DNA of 64,000 nucleotides from Sodiomyces alkalinus F11 (lineage: Eukaryota > Ascomycota > Sordariomycetes > Glomerellales > Plectosphaerellaceae): assembly GCF_003711515.1 (NCBI RefSeq), contig NW_021167083.1, positions 2,355,619 to 2,419,618 on the forward strand. Direction: 5' to 3'. Shown in pieces: positions 34,001 through 48,050 of this stretch. Position 1 is the first letter of the stretch; every line of letters begins with the position of its first letter. The translations under genes were made by a program, and so were the position numbers. The notes beneath the pieces were generated by a model. That model was not told the origin of the DNA, searched no databases, and saw only the letters and a list, made by a program, of their open reading frames with translations.

Positions 34001-36108
34001 ATTTAGTAGTCTTAAAGATCTTAGGCTACATAGATATAAGCAGATTAACTCGAGTCCTTATAGCCCTCGGCCTTCTTTTAATAATACCTCTGATCCGTTC
34101 TATAACATCATTTTAATCCTATAAATATAATACCGATAGCTAGCCTTCTACCCCCTTCGTAGCGAGGAAAGTAACGACTTCTAGGTGCTAAAATATCTTA
34201 GAATCGGCCTGTAGGATATATAGCCTAATATCGAATTACGTCTTAAGTAAGGCAAAAACGTCTTTTAACGTATAAATGATAAACCCTTAGTCTCTCTTCT
34301 ATAAGTAGTAATCTCACGTATAATCTATATACACGTCTATAACGACTATAATAGACTTATATAGGCCGCCAAGCAATTCCCACTCTTCTAGATCGTGAAA
34401 TTTAATAGCTAGGGCCTCTCCGGGCTTTAATAGATAAAGGGATAGTACACGCCTAATCTACGTAAGCACTTACGATAATCCGCACGCGTTATAGTTAGTA
34501 TTACGCGGTCCCTTTATTTTCACCCCCTAAGTAGCGTCGATAATCTTTATAAGGGTATCGGTGCCGTAATAGCCGAGGCGTTTATACTACCTTTACGCGG
34601 TAATCTTTACGGTTACCGCGGTTATTATAATCTCCTATACGGGTTATCGCGGGGGTGCCGAGCTAAAACCGTAAATACGGTAGCGGTCGCTTCCGCGCGT
34701 TCGATTCTATACTAGCCGTGGATATCAAGTAGCTTATAAATAGACCGGTTATCGGTAGACTTAACGATAGTATTATTTATAGTATTAGAGCGGTAGCCTT
34801 ATAGGCGTAGTCAGCGTTCCGAGACAATATTAGTAATAAACTCCTTATAGTATACTGCGTCGCGTAGGCGTAGCAGTCTCTTTATACCAGATAGGGATTA
34901 TACAAGCCGCTTAATATCTCTGTACCCGAGGATAAGTACCTCGTGGGTGCCTACTTGTAGGGATAAAGATAAAGTATTAGTGGATACTCTAACGGCCGTG
35001 AAATAGCCTTGATTATTAAAAACGTGGATCGATAATCCTAGCTCTAGGATCGCGTAGTATAATACTGCTTTAGTTTAGTTAATAGATAAGGATACTCCTT
35101 ATTTTTATAATCTTAATCGTGGTATCGTGCGAGGGCGCGCTACCCCCTTTTCTTAGGAGGGGTGGACGCCTAGTTACCCCGTTACGGTAACGGATAGGTC
35201 TTTTAAAACTATAGTTATGGCCGGCTTAGTAACCCGCTGATTTTATAGTATAGTAGTTATAATAAGCGTAGTATTATAGAGTTAATCTTCCTAGACTTCC
35301 TCTATCTTACTAGCGGTATCCCCTACGGCTTCCCGCCTCTGCTATAGCGCGATATCCACGCGGCTTTTAAAATTATAGTTACGTATCTTCTTTTCTATAA
35401 TCTTCGTAATATCTTTACGGCCATGCTAGCTATAAGGCCGTATATCCGGCCTTATATACTAATAGGCGGCGGTAGTATAGGTATTCTCGTATATCTCGTA
35501 GGGCCTCCTCGTTATGGGAGGGATAGCCTTTACGGATATATCGCTACGAGGACGCTTCTTATTATCTTTCTTTTAGCCGTAATAGTATCCTTAGTATCTA
35601 CGAGGTTCCCGAGGGTGTTAAAGGTGTCTCTCCTAACTCTAGGCTTTATAGCGGCGGATTATAGACTCTTTATAGTACTAAGAACCGCCCTTAAAGCCTT
35701 TACGAAGTCGTTAATTATTAGCTTATTTTCCGTAATCTTATTATAGTTATTTACTAGGTAATTATTATTCTATTCCTAGACTATAAGTCTAATAGCTTTT
35801 AACACGTCTTCCGCCTAATAGTCCGCGCTTAATAGCTCTAAAACGCCTATATATTTATAGTGTATTATCGCTATGTTCTAGCTTATAACCTACCCGTCTA
35901 TATTCTTAAGTATCGTCTTTATAGGCGTAGTATATCGTCAATATAGGACTAGGGCTTCTTTACGGAGGTTTATAAGGGCTAGTCCTATATACGCGTGGAA
36001 GAGAGTAATCTAGCCTTATAGGTTTTTTATGGTATTATCCTATAGCTAGGTAAGGAGGTTACGTAAGGTGGTATAGATAATCCCTTCGATATATAAGCGT
36101 GCCTTAAA
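31011..36108 (-). pseudogene. Copia-2 gag-pol relic
   Basis: On the minus strand, from right to left: Gag (about 36108-34900), integrase region (about 34800-33700), a repetitive linker (33260-33560), RT, RNase H and the pol tail. The copia RT box YVDD reads YIND at 32293-32304. It is followed by the copia-typical segment like YFLGIKVPRDK (about 32165-32200), intact apart from expected changes. The plus-strand open frames at 33148-33450, 35423-35746 and similar are shadows. Gln codons are stops throughout. Confidence 0.8.
33260..33560 (-). repeat. Degenerate tandem repeat coding a Thr/Ile-rich linker in copia-2 pol
   Basis: Repeats of 15 to 24 bp built on GTAGTAATAGCGGTA. On the coding strand they read as units like ATVITTDT and AIAITTKE. 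They lie between integrase and RT, where copia proteins normally have a flexible linker, so the array has lengthened the linker. Confidence 0.65.
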
Positions 36109-36919
36109 TTTGGGGGGGTTTTTTTTATTACGCGTATACAGCCCTAAAGCTATGGCGCGGCGCCAATCGCCCTAAGGGCTAAAGGCTATCAGAAGCTAGG
36201 TACGGTAATCTAAAGCGTAGTAATAGTAATAAATAAAGGAAATCCTCCGTAATAATCTGCCTAATAGACTTAATAGGTAATAAAACAAAGCAAAACAACT
36301 AGACCGCAGGAATCGTGGTTTGCGCCCTGTACTACTCCGCTGAAGCTATTTTAGTAACTAAAAGATAGGCCTATAGGGCCTGTATTCCTTTTTTAGTACC
36401 GAACAATAGCGGCAGAGATAGCGGTAGGCCAGCTAGGGCTTCCCGCAGGGCTTTTCGTTCGTCTTTATAAAAAGGGCAGGAAAGATTAAGGTGCACTGTA
36501 TCCTGTATAGGGGAGCCGGGACAGGAATAGCGGTCGTTAGCGTAGTTTTAGGCCCTTTTTTTGTGAGTTTTCAGGTATCCGAAGCCGGTTTTTAACTACG
36601 TAAAAGCCGATTTTACCCACCTAGGGCCTTATATTAGTAGTGGTTTTCGGGAGAAACAGAGGTTATCGCGGACTAGTCGCCTATATAGGCGGCCTAATAG
36701 AACTAATTTACCTCTTTTCCACTCCTCCTCTTTGTAATTCTATAGAGTTTCCTAGTCTTAAATAAGGGCTTTATTTACCCGGCGTCTTAGGTGGCTAAGA
36801 GTAACTAAGCTAACGGATTGAGTAGCTTTTTCGGGGTTTAACGCCCTTTTAGCTACCTTATCCGATAGTTCGTTCCCTTTTATCCCCACGTGCAAGGGGC
36901 ACCACTACATAGAAACCGA
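36109..36919 (-). pseudogene. LINE-E 3' part (tail, 3' UTR, ORF2 C-terminus)
   Basis: Reverse-strand Tad1-type LINE whose tail starts at the poly-T run 36120-36128 and carries the shared CGTATACAGCCCTAAAGCTA block. It aligns with 21041-21830 of LINE-B. The frame is broken at 36919 by gypsy-2 and resumes at 51174. Confidence 0.85.
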
Positions 36920-37283
36920 TATTATAACCGCGTAGATGCGGCGTTGGAGTGGTTCGGCAGACGGTCATATAACCCCCCCTTTTAAGGCCGCTGGATCCGC
37001 TGTCTATATGTATATTCAGGACAGGCTCGGGACGTTCCTATCGAGGGATTAACATATAATTATTATCCTCTTTTATAATTACTTATTCTATGTTTAAGGT
37101 ATCTTTTTAGTTTAACTTACGTTACCCTGATCAGAATAGTGACTACCGATCTACTTTTTTGCTAAAGATTATAGCGGTGTTGGTTATATTTTAGTTATAT
37201 ATCGTGGTCTTACTAGACTAACCTCTTTATCTGATCTTTATCTTAACGATCTGGTGCCACTACGTCTTTATCCAGTTATAATA
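36920..37283 (+). repeat. Gypsy-2 5' LTR
   Basis: It pairs with 50811-51173 base for base apart from RIP-type transitions. It contains the motif CCCTGATCAG at 37125-37134, which recurs across the element. It is followed by a G-rich leader with another such motif at 37329. Confidence 0.9.
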
Positions 37284-37539
37284 TAGTGCTCGGAGGCGGA
37301 TTTATTCGGCGTCCCTAAAGTGTTCTGACCCTGATCAGAGTAATAAAGGCGCTCGAGGGAGCTTCCGGCCCTCCTAAACGGACTATCAGTTAATAACCCC
37401 AAAGAAGAATACAAAGATAACGACTAAGGAAGGATTCAACGCTTTAAGACCGAGGGGAGATTAGCCCCAATAAGATTAGGAAAAGAAATAACTGCTTAGG
37501 TGAGAGTTAAAAAACTATTAACATTTTTAATTGTAAGAC

Positions 37540-40500
37540 CCGCCGCTACGGAGGTGGTAATTATAGAAATAGAAGAAACCGATTAGATCGCGATAGAGTT
37601 AGATTTTGGATATAGAATAGACTCGATAAGGGGCTTATACCCCCTACTAGGAATTAAAATAGATTCTCGTATAACGGCGAAGAAAAGACGAGACCGCTTA
37701 GAGCAGCTTACCCGGATTAGGGTAACTAACCCCTAATAGACCTAATAAAAAGCTAATACCGAGCGTGGAAGCGAAATAATAATACCTTATAAGAGGACCC
37801 GATAGTCTAGTAAGGACCTTTATAGACCCTATAAGTATATCGTGATACTTCTTTACGAGGCTTAGCGGGTAGTGCTTTTAATATTAATGTCCGTGAGTAT
37901 AGCCCTTTTACTAGTAGGTAATCTCCTAATCGTGGGGGGCCTTTTCCTTCGAGGTAAGTTAGAAAATCTAGACCCCGAAGATAAGTATTAAGGAGTATAA
38001 CCTAGGACCGCCCTCTCGTTAAAGACCTTATTACTCTTATTAAGACGAGATAATATATATAATAACCTGGCTAGTATCTAGAATACCTATAGGATTTTCT
38101 CGCTGGACGATTAGTTCGAAGAACCTTTCCCTAAATACCCTAAGCGCCCTAACCCTATTATTATTATTCGCCTACCCCTTTATACTTACACCTAAAATCC
38201 TATGGATACTTAGACTTAGTATCGCGAGCCTACCTCTATTATCGTTATTAGCGACTCCGACGATAAGGCTCCCTCGCCGGCTATTCCCCCTATTCTTACG
38301 CCTGCTACTTCTGCTACCCCTAATTAGGGGAACCACGATATCGGGGCTACGGCCTTACCTCCGCCCGCTTCTAGGCCGACTACTACGTCTGCCGCAGCTC
38401 CGGCTACTATTTCGATAACTGCTCCTAATACTGCCCCTATTACTACCCCTGCCTAGCCCGCTTCGAACGCTTCCCCTACCACCGCTAAAGACATGATTAA
38501 GCTACTATAAGCCCTAATAAGCCGTGACCGAGAGAGCACTATTACCGAGGTCGTTAGAGCCCTACCCCTTACTACTACCACGTTAAGAGCACCCCTAAAT
38601 CCCCTCGTTACTAGAGCTCCCCGCTTTAGTGGTAAATCCCTCTCTATATTCCTTTAGTAGTATAATAACTATACTAAGCTTAACCGCCTTAGTAAAGCCG
38701 ATAAGATTACCTATATTAACCTATACACGGATACGGCTATTCGTCCCGCTATTAAGCGCTTAGTCAGAGAGGTTTAAGCCGATAAGGGCGGTTAGTCTAA
38801 TCTAGTTAAGACGCTCGTTAAAGAGTTCTCTTATCTAGATCCTAACTACTAACTTAACTTCTCTTATAAGGTTTATTAGCTTCGAATAAAGTATAAGACG
38901 TATAAGATTAATAGCGTTCGTTAGGTTAGGGACTTACTATAGTAAATCACTATCTAGAAGGCTAAGGCAGAGCGGGTATAAGGCACTTTTATCGAGGACT
39001 CCGAGCTCTACGGTATCGTCTTTACTATTCTATATAGGGATATCTATATATTTATCGCTAATAAGCTTAAGATTCGAGGCACCGACTTAAGAAAGATAGT
39101 TAAGAGCTATAAGCTACTTTTAGACCTACTACGTGAGTAGTCTACGGATATCTAGGATATAGAGGGTAAGCCTTTGGATAGAGACGCTATACTGGGTATA
39201 ACTAAGTTTAATTAGCCTAATAGTACCGCTTTCCAGCCCATGATCTTAAGGCGGCCTATTATAGTCTAGGAGTCTATAGCCTCTTAATCGGATATAGATA
39301 AGCTCGCCGACCTCCTCGAGAAATATACTATTTCCCTTATCTATAATAGAGCTAAAGGTGTTAGGGGCACTGCCGCCTAAGTACTCGCCCTATCTAAGAG
39401 GATAGGCACGGAGAAGGTCTAAGCCCTCCTCGCTATAAAGTCTAACCTGAAGAATGCCTTCTAAAATGTCCTGAAGCACGCCCCTTAGCCTACGATAACT
39501 GCTTTAGTGCACTTCGCCCCCCCTAATCAGGCTAACTATACCGCTTCCTAGCCTAATAACGCCTAGTACACCGAGGAGATCTATTACAGAGGACCCCGCC
39601 CTAGATATAATAACCGGCGTAACGATAGCCGCCCGACCTAGTAACACGATAGCCGCCTAGGATAGCAGAGAGGTGCCTAGAGTAATAGCCAGCCCCTATA
39701 AGCTCGCTGCTACTACTACGGCTAAGAAGGGTATCGGAGAGATAATTACCCTATCCTAATCCACGATAACGCCTATAACCTGGTTAAGTAGGAGTTCCCC
39801 GCGTATTTAGTTATAGATTAGACCGGTACCTGGGCAGCCTGCCTAAAGAGCGAGCTACGAGTTAATAAGTACTGGCTATACCGACGCCTTATACTATATT
39901 AGCTGGCTACTAAGCGTTATAGCCGATTTAAGGAGCTCGTAGACCTTTATATTAAGACCTTTTAGCCCGCCACCCTCCCCTATAAGACTAATAAGACTAA
40001 TAGGCTTATAATTAAGTGTATAGTTAAGCAGGTATAGAAGTAGTAGACCGGTGAGAGTGGTTAGGCCACCTAAGCCACTTAAGCCTTAAGGGTTACTAAG
40101 ATTACGGGATCTATTAACTTTATTACTACTAGAGTGTATACTACGTCTATATCTCGATACACTTCGACCGACCCTTAGAACCCTCTTCGTATTACTAGGA
40201 GCGGTAGAATTAGTAAACCCACGCTAAAAGTAGCTGGTTCCCCTGATTAGGCCGTTTAATAGACCCTAACGCCTCCGGAAAGCTCCTAAAGGGTTATAGA
40301 GATAGTTAACGACACCGATATAGACGATAGTCTAACCCCTGATTCGATAGCCCCTATATCTAGACCTACTACTACCTCGAATATTACCCGGCCTGCCTTA
40401 CAAGCCTCGGCTTAGAAGGATACCCTTGATTTATTTAACTAGGAGGCTATTATATAGAAGGTCCGAGAAAAGAGCCTAAAGCACCTTTTAGAGATAGAGG

Positions 40501-40800
40501 TTAAGGTTCCTATAGTTTACCTCCTCTCCACTAATAAAGCTATACTCGCGGACTATAAGGAGACGCTAAGGTCAATCGGTAGCTAGGTAAAGCCTCGTAA
40601 AGTTATCCGCTTAACCCTTAAGGAGGCCTTTTTTATAGACTCCTTACCCCTTAGACCCGAACGCCCTATATGGTTTACGAATACCACGACTATAGCCCCT
40701 ACGCCTAATAGTGCCCTGTTTATTACGCCCGCCCCGATAATTAATAAACTAAAGCCTCCTACTATTTACGCTAAGTATATAACGATACGGGTTAGCCTAA
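37540..40800 (+). pseudogene. Gypsy-2 gag relic with SUMO-interacting-like motifs and zinc knuckle
   Basis: One frame runs from about 37860 to 40330 through Gln and Trp stops. Near 37865-37955 it codes a strongly hydrophobic, membrane-helix-like stretch. At 38238-38264 is IIVISDSDD, a textbook hydrophobic-plus-acidic SUMO-interacting pattern. A Pro/Ala/Thr-rich linker (38275-38480) leads to a Ty3/gypsy capsid domain (38480-39150). A CCHC knuckle lies at 39709-39755 with one Cys kept and the other two Cys and the His changed to Tyr. A second such motif, VIEIVNDTDIDD, lies at 40293-40328 in the same frame. Gag normally forms the particle; the motifs suggest, but do not show, SUMO binding. Confidence 0.7.
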
Positions 40801-43800
40801 CTAAGCGAATAGCTAAGGCCTACCCTGCGGAGGACCGTTTTTACGTAGTTATTAATATAGAAGCTATCTTTAATACTATCCGGCTAGACCTCGTGGAGAA
40901 GCTAGGACTACGGGGCTATATCGGTAAAAGTAATATCGCGATTAAGGGGATTAACGACGTGGATAGGGTAAACTACGTAGGATATCTAGAAGAGCACCTT
41001 TAGGTCGGGGACTAGTATAAGAAGGTTTATTTCGTCGTGATTAAGGGAATAGGGCCTAGGATACTTCTTAGCCTGCTGTTCTTACTTAATAGTCACGCCT
41101 CTTTCACCTATAGGGACGGATAGATCGATATGAACTTCGCTTATAGGGACGCTCGTATTATCGTCCTTGTCGTTAATAGAGAATAGGTCGATGACCGCCC
41201 TTATAGATAAAGCTAGCCTGAGTTTAAAGAGGAGGAGAAGCGTTAAGAAGAGGAGGATTTAATCGATTAGAGTATCGGATAATAGGGGGAGGACGGCGTC
41301 CCTTATAGCTAGTCCGGGGCCGCTGCCTTAATATCGAGTAACGATAGGACTAGCGGTTCGCCCGACTAGGGGGCGAAAGAGGAGGAGGAGGCGAGGGAGG
41401 AGAAGGAGGAGACGAAGAAGAAGAAGAGCGACGACGATGTTTTCTTTTATTTAGATAATAAGGACGCTATTGCTTTAGTAGCCTTCCTGTTTACGGAGGG
41501 GGTAAAGTCCCTAATAAAGAGAATTTGTATAGCCTTAAGGGCGATACCACGAAATTAGGGCCGAGGATATGAGAGGTATATAGCGGAGGCTCTCTATATA
41601 ATAACTACGACTATATAATAATAACTAATTTATACTAACCACTTATCTTTTTCGACTTTTCTATACTACTATTAGCCTAATCACCCTAATAGCCTCTTAG
41701 TCTTGTATTTTCGAAAGGACCGGATAATATAGGATAATTTCCAGATAAGAGCGCTCGAGGCTTTAAAGAAAGAGGAGGATAGTATTACTAGTATAGCCGC
41801 GGTTACGACAACGAGGCTATAGTAGCCGAAGAGGAGGAAGTCCTAGGATCTTATTAAAGAAGTATACTATCCCCCTAATCCCGAAGGCGTCTTTACTATA
41901 TAGAAGCCTAAGGCTCTTAAGGTTTACCCTTTCAACGACGTCCTGTCCGATAGAAGTATCCCTGATAAAGACCCCTACTAGAAGAAGAATATCCTCGTAG
42001 AAATTAAAGAGGAAGACCAGGAGCTAGAAGACGAGCGGTTTATTAGCCTAATCACACTAAAGTGTTCTAAAATTATACCCTATTCGCGCCTTATACCCGA
42101 AAGACTTAACGCTATCCTAGAGACCGTTAACTACTTAACCCCTAAGGAAAAGGAGCTCCTAACGAAGGTCCTCCTACACCGAGAGGCAGCTATTACGTGG
42201 GATTAGACTAAGTGCGGCCGCCTTAACGAACGGGTAGCCCCTTTATAGAAGATTCGAGCGGTTCCTTATAAGGCGTGGTAGGCAAAGGGGATCCCTATCC
42301 CTAAGGCTCTAGAGTCTATAGTTATATAGATAATAAAGGACCGCCTTAAGAAAGGTATGATCGAGGAGAGCCATATAGCCTATCATAACCCCTGGCTCCT
42401 AGTTAAGAAGAAGGACGGTAATATACGGCTTATTAACTCGGCTACTAAGATTAATATAATAACCCTTCAAGATACCTTTATACCGTTTAGGGCCGATAAG
42501 TTCTCCGAGGATTTCGCTATATATAAGCTTATATCCCTCTTAGACCTTTGTTCCGGCTATAATCAGGTCACCCTTAACGAGGAGTCTTAAGATCTAACCA
42601 TCTTTACGACTATCGTTAGACTCTTTAGGATATATACCCTTCCTTAGAGGGCTACTAATTTAGTAGCCTAGTTTATATATATTATAACCCGTATCCTTTA
42701 CGACCTTATCCCCTAGTGCTATAGACCCTTTATTAACGATAGTATAGTAAAAGGACCGATAACCACCTATAAGGATACCCTGATTAGACTAGGAATTCGC
42801 CGTTTTATAGCTAAGTATATCGCTAATATCGATAAAGTACTTCTTAACGTGGAGCTAGCTAAAGGCATTATCGTAGGTGTTAAAAGCTAGTAGTATTAGA
42901 AAGCAGCCACTATCGTGGGCTACGTCTATAGTATTAATAGTCGTTCCCCTAAGCAGGTTAAGATCGCGAAGGTCTAAGAGTAGGAAAGGTATAGTACGGT
43001 TTCTAACGTTCGTTTATTCCTCGGTCTCGCTACCTTTTACCGAGTCTAGATTTATAAGTTCGCTATTATCGCTAGACCCCTAACTAACCTGCTACGGAAG
43101 AATACTGCCTTTAGGTGGGAGGAGCCTTAATAATACGCTATAGACGCCCTTAAGAAAGCCCTTACTATAGCCCCTATCCTAATCACTATTTAGTACGGCG
43201 AAGGCGTAGGAGTTATCTACGTTATCGTCAACGCTAGCACGGATAGATAGGGTGGAATCCTCGGATAGTACGTTAAGGATAAAAGAGCCGTGGCACCGTA
43301 CGAAAGCGGACGCTAGTCTCCTACGGAGAGGGTCTATAATACTAGTAAGCTAGAGCTAAGGGGAGTCCTAAAAACCCTTTAGCGCCTATACAACTACCTT
43401 TATAGGGTTTACTTTATCCTTAAGACCGATACTTAAGCCCTCCTATCCTAGTTAAAAGGATCTGCTATTAACCTCCCTAGTGCCCTAATTACCCGATAGC
43501 TCGCCTAGATCCGACTCTTCGACTTCGACGTTAAGTATATTAAAGGATCTAAGAATACTATAGCCGATAGACTCTCCCGGATACCCGGAATACCCTCTAA
43601 TTAGACTAGCGACGATACCTAAACGACTTTATAGATAATAGAATCTTCCTTACGGAAGCCGAGAAGTAGTTCGACGACCCTGCCCTAGCCGATAATATCC
43701 TCGATAAGGACCTTACCTAGAGTTAGTTTTCCTGATAAGTAGCCCCCTTCTTAACGACCTTTCACGTGTCTAGGGGAATAAATCCTAAGGAAGCCCGTAG

Positions 43801-45480
43801 AGTTAAAGATAGAGCTACCCGTGTATTGCTTAAGGACGGACTACTATAGACCCGAGTAACTAAAGCCGATTTAACCCCTAAACGCTAGATTAACGATAAG
43901 AATACCCAGGTTAACCTGATTAGGAGAGCCTATAATAAATCCGGACACCGAGGAACGTAAGGCACCTATTATCGCCTCGCCGCTAACTACTTCTAGGATA
44001 GTATCTATAAGAGCGTTTAGAGGCTTATCGAGTCCTATTCTAAATACTAGGCCCGCCGTAGCCGTTCTTAGGAGGACCCCCTAATCGTAATAAGCCTGCC
44101 CGAGGCCGCCCTCCCTTTTACCTAGGTCTGCCTAAACGTTTAATATCTTTAAGGATAGTATCACGTGGAGGCCCGCTATATATTTATAGGTTAGGTTAAG
44201 GCCCGACTACTAAAGAAGAACACGTCTAAGGCTATAGCCTTATTCTTATAGAAAGATATAATCTATAGGTATAGGCTCTATATAATCCTCCTTATAAATA
44301 GAGGTCTAGAGAATAAGGGTTATATAATCGAGCTAAACCGTCGCTATAGGATTACTCGGAGGCTCGCCTCGGCCTATTACCCCCGCGCTAATAGCCTTAA
44401 CGAGGTTAGGTATAAGGCTATTATCCACGCTTCATCTATTTAGTTAAAGCTTTACCCTAAAGCCTTTTATAAGATCCTCCTAATAGTCCTCTTCGCTAAC
44501 CGTATAACGGTAAGAGCTTCTACTAGCCGTACCCCTTTCTTCCTTCTGCATGGCTATAAGGCTATTACCCCGAATAAGACGACCTGCCTAACCTAGAGAG
44601 TACTGGACTAAGGCCGCGTTAAAACCCCTAAGGATAAGATAATGCTTCGGTTAAGGGCTTTTACCTAGCCTAATACCGACCGGTAAACTACTATTACTAT
44701 AATCACTAAATAATAAGGGCGACGGATAGCCTATATTAACGCTAGCCGTGTCCGGGTACTCTATAAGTAAAGGTTATAAATTAAGGATCTTATACTAGTT
44801 CACGATACTAAGAAAGCTATCGATATAAGCCGTAAGGCTAAGCTCGATTACCGCTAGAACGGCGTATATTATATCCGAAAGGCTAATCACGATAATAAGT
44901 CCTTTAGTATTAAGACTCTTACTAGGGAAAAACTAAAAGGGATTATTTTTACTACTAACCGCCTAAAGAAGTTTATTAAAAACGATAATACGCACTAGGA
45001 GCCTAAGGACTAGACTATACTTAAACGGGACTATAGCGAAGAGCTTAAGATTATATACCCTGCCTAAGGAGCGCCTATTACCGAAGAAGTCACTAAAGCA
45101 CCCCTTCTGCCTAGCGAGGACCCTAAGGAAGATACTAGGGCCGAGCATAATATTAGTTCCCCTGATTATACTATTAACGATATTTTACGCCGCTCCGAGA
45201 GACTAAGAGAGTTATTAGGGGAGTATTATAAGAAGCTAGAAGAAGAGTTAAAAAAGGTAAGGGAGTCTGGTACCGTCGAGGTATAGATTCTATAGCGCCT
45301 AGATTTTAACCCGAGTAAGTACGAGGATTATACTATCGAGCTATATTTTATTCCTTATTATTATTTTCCCGGATTTCCTTTATTTTTAAAGCCTATACTC
45401 GTTAGGAGGCTAGCGTATAGTCTTAGGGCTGAGGGTATATAAAGCTAAGTCTTTTATCCACCTAGAGTCGCGATATACGC
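40800..45480 (+). pseudogene. Gypsy-2 pol relic (protease, RT, RNase H, integrase)
   Basis: The aspartic protease core DTGA is now NIEA near 40853. A Glu/Lys/Asp-rich low-complexity stretch lies at 41380-41460. RT runs from about 42290 to 43060; its first part is open as a 77-codon frame (42357-42590) with the segments WLLVKKKDG and LLDLCSGYNQV. RNase H follows at about 43220-43600 and integrase at about 43920-44700 with the HHCC finger altered. Protease is in a different frame from gag, so either a programmed shift or an indel separates them. No chromodomain was recognised. Confidence 0.8.
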
Positions 45481-46099
45481 TAGTATAAAGGGCGTAAACC
45501 TATAAATAATCTTCCTAACCACTACCCTAGTCCGTTTCTTTTTTAAACTTTTACCTTCATTACCCTAATTAGAGACACTATAAACCTGTCTGGACTTATT
45601 TCCCCAATTAGAAGACTTTTCCTTATATTTATTATTTATTATGTTTATAAGTAAGCCTAACTGCATAGACGTTATAGAGATATACCACTATATACTCTCT
45701 TTTCTGTAATAAGTATAGGTTTCTTTTATTATAATCTTAAATTCTTTACTTCTATTCCCCTGATTACCGTATAATTTATCGGACCTAAGCTAAATTACAC
45801 CTGGTTTAATATAAGCTACCTATTCTGCGGAAAGGAGTTATAGTCAGGAATAACTAGTATAGGGACGGTTACTAAGGGTATAATATAATCGAGAGAAATA
45901 CCGTTAAAGGCTATAAGCCGTAAACCGTAAATCCCTCCTTTACTAACCCTAGTACTAATAACTTATTAGGTTATAACGTTAATCTTAAAGGCCGATTTCA
46001 AAAGTATAAGAGCTACCCCCTTCCAACTACTTAAAGCCCCCTTTTCCTAATCTCTATTACTAATCGCTCTCCCTATAACTAATATTATACCCCTATTCC

Positions 46100-46510
46100 C
46101 CTGACTATACCTATATATACTACCCTTAAGCCTACTATACGTAAGTTCCTCGTCCCGAAAGAAAAGACTAACACTATACCTATTACTAGAAGAGTAAGTT
46201 TAAGACACTAAGTTAACGGCGTTAAGAGCCCCGCTAGAAAAACCCCTAATAAAGAAAAACGTAATATCACGATAATAACGGCGGTAATAATAATAAAAAC
46301 CGGAAAACCCGGGGATTTCCTAGTTTTATTAGCCTAATTAAGCGACTACCGACCGCTGCCTATAAGTCTTATTCTTCTTATAAGGGCTTCGTCGGTAGAT
46401 AGGCCCGTGGAGTCCACTTATATAGAGTAGAAAACGGATTATTATAAAGAGAAGGAAGAAAGAGAAGAAGATAAGCCACGAAGAAGACCTCCTTTTATAC
46501 CTTATTTCCC
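46100..46510 (+). pseudogene. Gypsy-2 short charged ORF downstream of pol
   Basis: A plus-strand frame with few stops. It starts with KFLVPKEK-like sequence, has a hydrophobic middle, and ends in an extremely charged run (about 46440-46490, Glu/Lys/Arg-rich) before Pro-rich residues. No family is recognised. It could be an accessory ORF or the 3' exon of pol. Confidence 0.4.
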
Positions 46511-46729
46511 CTAACCTTACTACCTATTCCCCTAATTAGACCTATTATAAAGTTCTCGCGAAAAGAGTAATACCCTAAGTACTAGGGAACGTTACTTTAT
46601 AGAAATCCCGTTTATCTATAAGAGTTATATTATTTAGATAATTAACTATCTAATTCCCTTCCCTATAAGCCACCCTATAAACCGCGCACCTATTCTTACT
46701 ACCTATTCCCCTAATTATAAAGCACCCTA

Positions 46730-48050
46730 TTAAGTAAATAACTTAGTTTCTGGGTTAGGATCGCTTTTATAGTTACCTTCCTTAGGCCCGTACTTCTTAA
46801 AGACCCGGGGCTAGACCTAAGCCCCCATAGGAAGCAGAATAGTCTAGTAGATAACTATTTCCTCCCGGTTAGGCACCTCCTTAGCCTTACGGATAATATT
46901 ATAATACCTATCCACCTCTTTCCTATACCGAGCTAAGAGTATTAGGATAAGACTAAGTAAGCTATCGTAAGCCCTAGAGGTCTTACCGCTATAGGCCTAG
47001 CCTATTTAGCAAGTAATCTTATAGCCTATAGCGATTATATTAACTAGGAAAACGCTAGTCCGAGGGGAGTGGATTAGGTATCATTTAATATTATAGAAAG
47101 ACTACGGTAGCACTAAGTTATCCGTAGGGAGGGGATTATAGTGTTTAAAGCCGGGGTAATTATTATCGGGCTAGCTAATCTTATACTTAGCCTACTAGAA
47201 CTCCTTACGGAGGCCCTTATCTCGGAACGTATAAGTAGACTTATAGAATAGATAGTTAGCGTAGTCGGGGAAGCGTGGATTCTGCGGCAGGGAGACGTAC
47301 TTATAGAATAGGTACGTGATCTTATTATTAACCCGATCTATTATAGCTATCCAGCGTTATTCGTAGTATTAGCAGGGCACCTTATTAACTACGCTATATA
47401 CCTGCACGATAAGTGCCCTAGCGGCGTAAAGCCTCGTTATAATCTTTATAATATACTCTCTTTAGGGGCCCGCGAGATCCTTAGCTATAAAGATACGACG
47501 GCGGAATAAAGGCGTCTTAAAGAAGTCACGTATTTCCCTGAATAAAGCCTATTCCACGTCCCGGTTAGTAATATTTAATAAAGTATCCTAAAACCGGTTC
47601 GTAATAGTAAGCCGGGTATCTAAATCGACGATAGAAGATAGAAGGTCGAGCTCGACGTACGAAACGCCGCCCTTACTAGCCACCTCGAACTAACCGATAT
47701 AAGTATTAACCTTAGTACTAAAGTTAGCACGCCCTGATTAGGGTAACCACGAGAAATAAGGAAGGAAAACTTATAGTTATATCTATAGCCGTTACCTAAA
47801 CGTTATACTCGTTAGGAGTGCCCCTTATTAGACACGTCTTAGACTAAAACCACGGAATAGGCTTAACAGACTCCTATCTACTAACGGCCTTATTACGTTT
47901 ATACGGTTCCGCTTTATTTAATACCCTGATTATATACTTAGAAGCTATAGGATACGTTCGAGAAGTTAGGAAGTTATTATAGTGATAGTGCTATCGGTAA
48001 AGATAACTATAGAAGTGGTGATATTACTTAGAAGAAGAGGAACGAAGAGC
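46730..48050 (-). pseudogene. Gypsy-2 antisense ORF, unidentified
   Basis: A minus-strand frame can be followed for about 400 codons, with stops almost only at Gln and Trp positions. Readable pieces include FEVASKGGVSYVELDLL (about 47690-47640), FPDYANYLFYKSTYTFRD (about 47270-47210) and ARYRKEVDRYYNIIRKAKEV (about 46945-46880). The upstream part near 47750 seems to change frame, so there may be an intron or indel. It is divergently arranged to the Ulp1-like ORF, with 48050-48690 between them. No known domain is recognised. Confidence 0.55.
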